7,158 bases of DNA, taken from positions 1 through 7,158 of the forward strand of contig JAMOPK010000346.1 in assembly GCA_027064565.1 (NCBI GenBank), read 5' to 3'. This document shows positions 1 through 4,495 of the stretch, one piece after another. Position 1 is the stretch's first letter. The number at the start of each line of letters is the position of its first letter. Below the pieces are notes generated by a model. It searched no databases. It worked only from the letters and a program-made list of their open reading frames with translations, and was not told the origin of the DNA. This DNA is from Caldifarciminota bacterium. GTDB taxonomy: Bacteria > Hydrothermota > Hydrothermia > B15-G9. The translations under genes and the position numbers were made by a program.

Positions 1-471
1 CTCGGTTGGTTGACCGTTATCGCCGTAATTGTCGCTGCCCGGAACGCCGTCCCATTCAAAAACCCATAGGCCAACGTGCTCAGGGAGGGTGTCGCCGGAA
101 TTACCGGTCATTGCAACGATTATTTCGCCTTTGTCATCGCCATCGAGGTCCCCAACCGTCACGCTCCTCGCGGACTGAGAGGTGGGATTGCCTGTGCCTC
201 CCGGAAAACACCACACTTCCTGAACGGAATCGTTGCCTACAACCTCAAAAACGTGGATGCGTCCGCCATCTTTGTAGTCGCTCATGATGATTTCGGGCAT
301 TCCGTCATGATCAAGGTCACTTCCAACATGCATGTCGCGAACAAACTGGTTGAAGGTAGAATCTGCTGCGAGGTGGTCGTTCGGGCCATCTGTGGCCACC
401 TGTCTCCAATGGCTTTGCTGCGCTGCAAGCGCAACTACACTGACGAGTATCGCTACAACTAACTTCCTCAT
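1..471 (-). CDS. Secreted FG-GAP/VCBS repeat protein, N-terminal part (3' end off window)
   Basis: This minus-strand reading frame opens at an ATG at 471 and stays open for 157 codons to the left edge, so the C-terminus is missing. The start is supported by AAGGAGG at 479-485, 7 nt upstream. The first ~17 residues (MRKLVVAILVSVVALA) are a typical Sec signal peptide with an ALA-type cleavage site, so the product is exported. Two calcium-loop repeats follow: VGSDLDHDGMPEIIMSDY (D52, D54, D56) and VGDLDGDDKGEIIVAMTG (D108, D110, D112). Each is an acidic loop followed by a beta strand, the signature of FG-GAP/VCBS beta-propeller blades as in integrin alpha chains. WVFEWDG near residues 136-142 fits the outer strand of a blade. 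Such proteins usually act in binding or adhesion at the cell surface; the ligand cannot be told. The full protein is probably several hundred residues. Confidence is high for the family and low for the role. Confidence 0.87.
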   Translation of the reverse strand, partial: MRKLVVAILVSVVALAAQQSHWRQVATDGPNDHLAADSTFNQFVRDMHVGSDLDHDGMPEIIMSDYKDGGRIHVFEVVGNDSVQEVWCFPGGTGNPTSQSARSVTVGDLDGDDKGEIIVAMTGNSGDTLPEHVGLWVFEWDGVPGSDNYGDNGQPTE

Positions 472-478
472 AACATAA

Positions 479-485
479 CCTCCTT
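479..485 (-). promoter_or_regulatory. Ribosome binding site of the FG-GAP gene
   Basis: AAGGAGG on the minus strand lies 7 nt before the ATG at 471. It fixes that start over the ATG at 476, which runs into a stop after one further codon. Confidence 0.85.
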
Positions 486-501
486 TTTCAGGCTACATGA
501 T

Positions 502-530
502 ATGCTATGGAGAAGATTTGATGTTTTCAA
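502..530 (-). promoter_or_regulatory. Predicted sigma70-type promoter of the FG-GAP gene
   Basis: On the minus strand, TTGAAA (525-530, 5/6 to TTGACA) is followed by a 17-bp spacer and TAGCAT (502-507, 4/6 to TATAAT). Transcription would begin around 495, giving a leader of roughly 25 nt that contains the Shine-Dalgarno site at 479-485. This is a consensus match by eye only. Confidence 0.5.
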
Positions 531-534
531 ACGT

Positions 535-561
535 GAATCTAAGTCATTAAACCTTAGAATC
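535..561. repeat. Inverted repeat just upstream of the FG-GAP promoter
   Basis: GAATCTAAG (535-543) and CTTAGAATC (553-561) pair at 8 of 9 positions around a 9-nt AT-rich centre. The element lies 4 bp upstream of the -35 box (525-530) of the minus-strand promoter, where an activator would bind. Neither strand has a T-run after it, so it is not an intrinsic terminator. Confidence 0.4.
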
Positions 562-606
562 TTATGATGAAATAAGGCGGTTGGATAAAATATCACCCCT
601 AACACC

Positions 607-683
607 TGAGGGAACCCTTGTTTATAAATGGCACCATTTCATATTGGTTCGATTGGACTTACAACACGGGACAGGTTCCCTGA
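607..683 (-). other. Nested inverted repeats downstream of the antiporter gene
   Basis: TGAGGGAACC (607-616) and GGTTCCCTGA (674-683) are complementary at 9 of 10 positions and enclose a second hairpin, AAATGG-CA-CCATTT (626-639). In the antiporter mRNA this could fold into a long outer stem holding an inner 6-bp stem, starting about 15 nt past the stop codon. No T-run follows. It may be a 3'-UTR structure or a Rho-dependent end; the function is unknown. The rest of the 227-bp gap shows no open frame with a ribosome site. Confidence 0.3.
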
Positions 684-698
684 ACAATTTCCGCAACG

Positions 699-1634
699 TT
701 ATTTGATGTAAGATATGTGAAAAATGCCCTGAATGTAAACGATATAGGCTGCTATTAAAAGGATTCCAGCTTCTCTGGTTATCTCCTTATCTGAAACCAT
801 AAAGATAAACATTAGAGAAAGGAGAAAAAGATAGAAAAAATCGAAATAGATATTGGCCATGCTCACAGGGATTGGGGCAGCAAGTGAGGCCACTCCGATC
901 ACGCCTATGATGTTAATGATATTCGAGCCTATAACATTACCAACAGCTATGCCACGTCGCCTTCTAATGACTGCTACAATAGAGGTCAGGAATTCGGGCA
1001 ACCCAGTGCCCGCGGCTATCGCAGAGGCACCGATGAACCACTCCTTGATTCCGAATGCCCTTGCGATGCTGTTTCCGCTGTCCACAGCTAACTTGGAACC
1101 TGCGAAAAGCAAGATTCCACCTGCTATGACCATCAAAACAGCTTTCAGTTTGGATGTGGGAAGGTAGTTATCTCGTTCCGCAAGGTGTTCTTCACGTTCC
1201 TGCATTAGAAACCACAGATAACTGATGAAGACCAGAGTTAATAAAAGCCCGTCCAACCTTCCGAGCGTCCCATCGAAAGCGAGTCCAAAAAGGAGGAGCA
1301 GAGAGGCAATGAGCATGGGAGCGTCTTTCTGGAAAAGGTTTCTCGTCAGATGTATCGGCTGGATTATGGCTGATGCTCCCATCACGAAGGCGATGTTGAA
1401 TATGTTGGAACCTATCACGTTAGAGACCGAAATCTGCGGATGCCCGGTTATGGATGCATAAGTGGAAGTGATGAACTCCGGCAGACTTGTCCCAATGGCC
1501 ACGACAGTTGCCCCAACCGCATATTCGGAGATATTGAAATATCGTGATATTCCTGACGCCCCTTTGACGAACAGCTCTGCCCCCAGCACAAGTAACGCTA
1601 TGCCGGCGATGAGTCCCACAATGCTGAGTATCAT
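699..1634 (-). CDS. Sodium/calcium antiporter-family membrane protein (CaCA superfamily, YrbG-like)
   Basis: This 311-residue inner-membrane protein belongs to the cation/Ca2+ exchanger superfamily, which couples export of Ca2+ or another cation to Na+ or H+ entry. Two inverted halves are visible, each carrying an alpha repeat. Alpha-1 has VGATVVAIGTSLPEF (E53) and NVIGSNIFNI (residues 72-81); alpha-2 has AAGTGLPEFLTS (E214) and GNVIGSNIINI (232-242). About ten hydrophobic segments are separated by a charged cytoplasmic linker near residues 144-164 (QEREEHLAERD). The length matches bacterial YrbG-type proteins (~310-325 aa). In alpha-2 the usual GTSLPE is GTGLPE (G211), so a serine that supplies a Na+ ligand in the archaeal NCX_Mj structure is missing, and the acidic residue found at the alpha-2 site of NCX_Mj is Asn241. 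The ATG overlaps the stop of the upstream lipoprotein gene and has AGGAGG 5 nt before it, so it is probably translationally coupled. The family call is firm; the ion is not. Confidence 0.93.
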   Translation of the reverse strand: MILSIVGLIAGIALLVLGAELFVKGASGISRYFNISEYAVGATVVAIGTSLPEFITSTYASITGHPQISVSNVIGSNIFNIAFVMGASAIIQPIHLTRNLFQKDAPMLIASLLLLFGLAFDGTLGRLDGLLLTLVFISYLWFLMQEREEHLAERDNYLPTSKLKAVLMVIAGGILLFAGSKLAVDSGNSIARAFGIKEWFIGASAIAAGTGLPEFLTSIVAVIRRRRGIAVGNVIGSNIINIIGVIGVASLAAPIPVSMANIYFDFFYLFLLSLMFIFMVSDKEITREAGILLIAAYIVYIQGIFHISYIK

Positions 1635-2275
1635 TCTCCCCTCCTGTAGTCCACTAGTTTATAGACTTCCGTGCCTTCTTCTATCGTGACAGGCCCGACA
1701 TCGGGCGCAAAGAACAGTATCAAGGTATCAAGCGAATCCCTGTCGTTAACCCGAAATTCCTCGCTGATCTCGACTTTGTAAACGTTTTCCATCTCGCCAT
1801 AAGGGGTCAAGAGGTTTCCCTGAAGTGAAACTGTGCCTTTTAATTTGTGGCGGTAGTTGTAAGTTATGCCCCGGAACGTCACCGTGTCCGCGTAAGTGTC
1901 TTCCCAGCTGTTGCCATCAACTAACGGCATCTGAAGGAATATTCGGAATCCATCCTCAAGCACCAGCTCGTCCCCAGCAGGGTAGATGCTGAATCTGTAA
2001 TGTCGCAGGACATTGCCGTTCTGTTTGAAGAGTTCCCATGTCTCGCCCCTGAAATCCATGACGAAAACGGTGTCATCCCCGATCTCATAGTAATCCGTGA
2101 CCTGAAGCGACACCGTATCTGAATCGGAAGGAGTCACATAGAACCATGACGACAAAAGGGTAAGAGGAAAATAATCGCTGTTTGCCCGAAAAACCACATC
2201 AGCAGGATCCATGCATCCTGTGATTGAAAAAGCGGATATTACTGCCGAAATCAGAGCGATCTTTATTTTTTTCAT
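1631..2275 (-). CDS. Predicted lipoprotein of unknown function
   Basis: The product is 214 residues from the ATG at 2275. The N-terminus MKKIKIALISAVISAFSITGC is a lipoprotein signal with lipobox ITGC, so Cys21 should be lipidated. The residue after Cys is Met, not Asp, which under the E. coli Lol rule would favour the outer membrane. The mature part is beta-rich. It begins with a YFPLTLLSSWFYV segment, close to the 'YFPL..G..W.Y' opening seen in many periplasmic lipoproteins, and near the end has LILFFAPDVGPVTIE, a strand-turn also common in that group. No catalytic motif is evident. An ATG 9 nt further upstream (2284, adding MCL) is possible and has a weak AGGGA-like site, but the predicted promoter places transcription start downstream of it, which favours 2275. 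The stop overlaps the antiporter start (ATGA), so the two products may work together in the envelope. Confidence 0.85.
   Translation of the reverse strand: MKKIKIALISAVISAFSITGCMDPADVVFRANSDYFPLTLLSSWFYVTPSDSDTVSLQVTDYYEIGDDTVFVMDFRGETWELFKQNGNVLRHYRFSIYPAGDELVLEDGFRIFLQMPLVDGNSWEDTYADTVTFRGITYNYRHKLKGTVSLQGNLLTPYGEMENVYKVEISEEFRVNDRDSLDTLILFFAPDVGPVTIEEGTEVYKLVDYRRGE
1640..1645 (-). promoter_or_regulatory. Ribosome binding site of the antiporter gene, inside the lipoprotein gene
   Basis: AGGAGG on the minus strand lies 5 nt before the ATG at 1634, within the last codons of the lipoprotein gene. It sets up translational coupling across the 4-base ATGA overlap. Confidence 0.8.
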
Positions 2276-2284
2276 GAGGCACAT

Positions 2285-2313
2285 ATTATTTTCCCTGAGC
2301 CATTGGTTGACAA
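2285..2313 (-). promoter_or_regulatory. Predicted sigma70-type promoter of the lipoprotein-antiporter operon
   Basis: On the minus strand, TTGTCA (2308-2313, 5/6) is followed by a 17-bp spacer and AATAAT (2285-2290, 5/6). The -10 box ends 9 nt before the ATG at 2275, so transcription should start at or within a few bases of that codon and the mRNA would be almost leaderless. The -35 box overlaps that of the divergent plus-strand promoter with a 1-bp offset. Confidence 0.6.
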
Positions 2314-2315
2314 CC
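2305..2315. promoter_or_regulatory. 11-bp palindrome covering both divergent -35 boxes (possible operator)
   Basis: GGTTGACAACC is a perfect inverted repeat (GGTTG / CAACC) around one central base. It contains the -35 hexamers of both divergent promoters. A protein bound here would occlude both. The symmetry may partly be a by-product of two overlapping -35 boxes, but the outer GG/CC pairs are not required for that. Confidence 0.4.
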
Positions 2316-2335
2316 CTGTTAAGACAAAAGATAAT
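2307..2335 (+). promoter_or_regulatory. Predicted strong sigma70-type promoter of the histidine kinase-fumarase genes
   Basis: TTGACA (2307-2312, 6/6) is followed by a 17-bp spacer and GATAAT (2330-2335, 5/6), a near-consensus promoter. The -10 box ends 8 nt before the kinase ATG at 2344, so the mRNA should begin at or within about 3 nt of the start codon. No Shine-Dalgarno sequence is visible before that ATG, which agrees with a leaderless transcript. Confidence 0.68.
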
Positions 2336-2343
2336 AAGTCACC

Positions 2344-3528
2344 ATGTCAGGGGACTTCGAAATCGGGCTGTTCTCAGAATTCGTGGAGGGGTGTCAGAAA
2401 GCTTTCTCTAAGACCTTGAAGGTTAGTGATATTGAGAAAGCCTTTCTGAACTTCATGGAAAGCTTTGGCCTTCCCAGAGGAGCTTTGTTGATATACTGTC
2501 CGATTTCCAGAACCTGTTTCCATTTTTTTTATGATTCCGTCTTTACCTCTCGCAGATATACCAATTCCGATGAAAATGAATGCTTCCAGCCTGTAGAGAG
2601 AGCCACATCCGAGGATGGAAATTTTGTCGAGAAAATTGTTTTTGAGGATAAGACTATCGGTTACATATACCTGCACGACATCAAATCTGATGAACTGCCT
2701 GAAAAAGTAAAAATAGGCCTTTTGTGTTTACGAAATCTCATAATCTTTTACATGTTCCAGCGTAAGTATAGAGAAATGCGACTGAAATATTCCCTTGCGC
2801 TCCAGGGACCATCGCGAACTTTGAGCCAGATTTCTAAAATGATGCACGACCTGAAGACCCCGCTTGCCACGATCATGGCCGCTGCCGATCTGATCATTTC
2901 CGCGATGCTTGGGCCTTTGAACGAATCCCAGAAGAAATATCTCCAGATGATAAAAGACAGCAGCAGTCAATTGAGCATAATGCTGGACGATCTCATGGAT
3001 ATGGCCAGGTTGAGGCTTTCTTCTATTGAGTTGAGGATGGCCACATTTTCGATAAAGGAGACTGTTGAGGAGGTAGTTAAAGCCTTTGAGGGTCAGATAC
3101 TCGATAAGAAGTTGCACATTAAGACGGCCTTTGCCGGGAATGAATATGTGGTGGCTGACCCACGCAGGATCAAGCAGGTCCTTTACAACATCATCTCAAA
3201 TGCTATCAAATACACGCCGCCCGGCGGTTCCATCATCATAAGGGCAGCGTCCGACGATGAAGGATTCAAAGTTGTGGTCGAAGACACAGGACCGGGGATA
3301 CCCCATGAACTCATCGAGGAGTTGATGGACGAGTCGTCGAAAAGCGAGAATCTGCCCGCCGGGCTTTTCATCGTCAAAAGGCTTGTGGATTACCACGGCG
3401 GCCGGGTGGAAATTAAGGCCGAGGAAGGAAAAGGGACGAAATTCGCATTTTACATCCCATCCAAAAGGAAAAATTCGAGAGAAGTCTTTCAAGATGAGGT
3501 GCAATTAGATGAGGTCGATAAGATATGA
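2344..3528 (+). CDS. Soluble sensor histidine kinase
   Basis: This 394-residue protein has no signal peptide or membrane segment and should be cytoplasmic. Residues ~1-135 form a GAF-like sensor module (GLPRGALLIYCP at 42-53, TIGYIYL at 104-110). A short helical linker follows (~136-160), then a dimerisation/phosphoacceptor domain with MMHDLKTPL, where His168 is the expected phosphorylated residue. The ATPase domain shows the N box YNIISNAIKY (N282, N286) and the G1 box DTGPGIP (314-320). The ATP lid is unusually short, the F-box aromatics are absent (LMDESSKSEN), and the G2 box is degenerate: LPAGLFIVK in place of GTGLGLAIVK. Activity may therefore be altered. The ATG at 2344 is the first possible start, as an in-frame TAA lies at 2335, and no ribosome site precedes it. 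The gene overlaps the fumarase gene by 20 bp. No response regulator is nearby, so its partner is unknown. The early part of the gene looks AT-richer than its neighbours. Confidence 0.93.
   Translation: MSGDFEIGLFSEFVEGCQKAFSKTLKVSDIEKAFLNFMESFGLPRGALLIYCPISRTCFHFFYDSVFTSRRYTNSDENECFQPVERATSEDGNFVEKIVFEDKTIGYIYLHDIKSDELPEKVKIGLLCLRNLIIFYMFQRKYREMRLKYSLALQGPSRTLSQISKMMHDLKTPLATIMAAADLIISAMLGPLNESQKKYLQMIKDSSSQLSIMLDDLMDMARLRLSSIELRMATFSIKETVEEVVKAFEGQILDKKLHIKTAFAGNEYVVADPRRIKQVLYNIISNAIKYTPPGGSIIIRAASDDEGFKVVVEDTGPGIPHELIEELMDESSKSENLPAGLFIVKRLVDYHGGRVEIKAEEGKGTKFAFYIPSKRKNSREVFQDEVQLDEVDKI
3496..3500 (+). promoter_or_regulatory. Ribosome binding site of the fumarase alpha gene, inside the kinase gene
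   Basis: GAGGT lies 8 nt before the ATG at 3509, within the kinase coding sequence. It supports a start that overlaps the kinase by 20 bp instead of a later one. Confidence 0.7.
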
Positions 3529-4351
3529 TGACATAGTTGCTGTCGTGAGGGATGCATGCATAAAGGCTAACCTCGAACTGCCGGACGATGTTTTTGCCGC
3601 CCTCAAGGAGAAATTGGAGGTTGAGCCTTCCGAGACAGGACGGGAGATCCTCAATCAGCTCATAGAGAACGCACGCATAGCCCGAAGCGATGGGATTCCT
3701 ATCTGTCAGGATACCGGAACCGCTGTCGTATGGGTGGAATTGGGCCAGGATGTGAGGATCGAAGGCGGTTTTCTCATGGATGCGATAAATGAAGGCGTCA
3801 GAGAAGGTTATGTTGAAGGATACCTCCGTAAATCCATCGTCGCCGATCCGCTCAGACGGGTCAACACCGGGGACAACACTCCGGCCCACGTCCATGTGGA
3901 GCTGGTGCCGGGCGATTCCCTGAGACTCACGATTTTGCCGAAAGGCGGTGGAAGTGAGAACATGGGAAGCCTTGCGATGCTTACACCGGCCGAAGGCAGG
4001 GAAGGCGTCAAAAGGTTTGTGATCGAGAGCGTCGAAAGGGCGGGAGCAAACCCATGTCCACCGGGCATAATCGGGGTCGGAATTGGTTCTACCTTCGACG
4101 GCGTCGCCCTCCTTGCGAAAAAGGCGCTGCTTCGCCCGATCGGTCAACGGCATCCCGATCCCTTTTACGCTGAGTTTGAGATAGAGCTTCTTGAGGAGAT
4201 CAACTCACTCGGAATCGGGCCTCAGGGCCTCGGCGGCCTGATAACGACCCTCGACGTGCACATCGAAGTGGCCCCGACCCACATCACCTCGCTCCCCGTG
4301 GCCGTGAACATCAACTGCCATGCCGCAAGACGGGTGACTATCGAGCTTTAG
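3509..4351 (+). CDS. Fumarate hydratase class I, alpha subunit (FumA/TtdA N-terminal type)
   Basis: The product is 280 residues, the usual length for the separate alpha subunit of two-subunit iron-sulfur hydro-lyases. These interconvert fumarate and malate in the TCA cycle; L-tartrate dehydratase is the close relative. The three expected [4Fe-4S] cysteines are present: C66 in GIPICQDTG, C183 in ANPCPPGIIGVGIGST and C270 in NINCHAARR. The family motifs VNTGDNTPAHVHVE (119-131) and PKGGGSENMGSLAML (144-158) are intact, so the subunit looks functional. The ATG overlaps the histidine kinase gene by 20 bp, with GAGGT 8 nt upstream, which suggests coupled translation. The beta subunit, which completes the active site and is normally the next gene, is not downstream: a 144-bp gap and a peptidase follow. 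It must lie elsewhere or be missing. Fumarase against tartrate dehydratase cannot be settled from alpha alone; fumarase is more likely in a free-living anaerobe. Confidence 0.93.
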   Translation: MRSIRYDDIVAVVRDACIKANLELPDDVFAALKEKLEVEPSETGREILNQLIENARIARSDGIPICQDTGTAVVWVELGQDVRIEGGFLMDAINEGVREGYVEGYLRKSIVADPLRRVNTGDNTPAHVHVELVPGDSLRLTILPKGGGSENMGSLAMLTPAEGREGVKRFVIESVERAGANPCPPGIIGVGIGSTFDGVALLAKKALLRPIGQRHPDPFYAEFEIELLEEINSLGIGPQGLGGLITTLDVHIEVAPTHITSLPVAVNINCHAARRVTIEL

Positions 4352-4495
4352 GACGACATCGAGGCTATCTGTTTTATGGAGTCTCATGATGATTCCAGGC
4401 TGAGCTTCAAAATGAAAGTTCCCTGCAATAAAATCATCGGGCTTTACTTTCCTTTGTGAAGCCACACCATAACAAATCCAAGGAGGATTTTGCTT
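4352..4495 (+). other. Gap between fumarase alpha and peptidase genes
   Basis: The 144 bases show no trace of a fumarase beta start and no intrinsic terminator. A small stem, GGAGTC/GATTCC (4378-4396, one G-U pair), has no T-run after it. No convincing promoter was found: the best candidate (TTTACT at 4443, CATAAC at 4468) has a 19-bp spacer and poor hexamers. The end holds the peptidase ribosome site. Confidence 0.5.
4480..4486 (+). promoter_or_regulatory. Ribosome binding site of the peptidase gene, decides the start
   Basis: AAGGAGG lies 9 nt before the ATG at 4496. The in-frame TTG at 4490 is only 3 nt away and is rejected as the start. Confidence 0.85.

Noticed and set aside
76..462. 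Plus-strand open frame of 128 codons
   Set aside because: It lies opposite the FG-GAP gene, has no ribosome site, and its product is low in recognisable motifs, while the minus strand gives a signal peptide and two calcium loops.
853..1689. Three plus-strand open frames across the antiporter gene
   Set aside because: They are antisense to a clear membrane transporter; their Met/Pro/Ala-rich composition is what the complement of hydrophobic codons gives.
3494..3515. Direct repeat ATGAGGT at 3494 and 3509 near the kinase-fumarase overlap
   Set aside because: A 7-base repeat is explained by a ribosome site next to a start codon and is too short to call a real repeat.
3413..4153. Minus-strand open frame of 246 codons
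   Set aside because: It is antisense to the fumarase gene, which has all family motifs; no ribosome site and no recognisable domain.
4443..4473. Promoter directly before the peptidase gene
   Set aside because: The best hexamers match poorly and are 19 bp apart, so readthrough from upstream or a non-sigma70 promoter cannot be excluded but none is supported.
4490..4495. TTG at 4490 as the peptidase start
   Set aside because: It is only 3 nt after AAGGAGG; the ATG at 4496 has a 9-nt spacing and gives a clean signal peptide.
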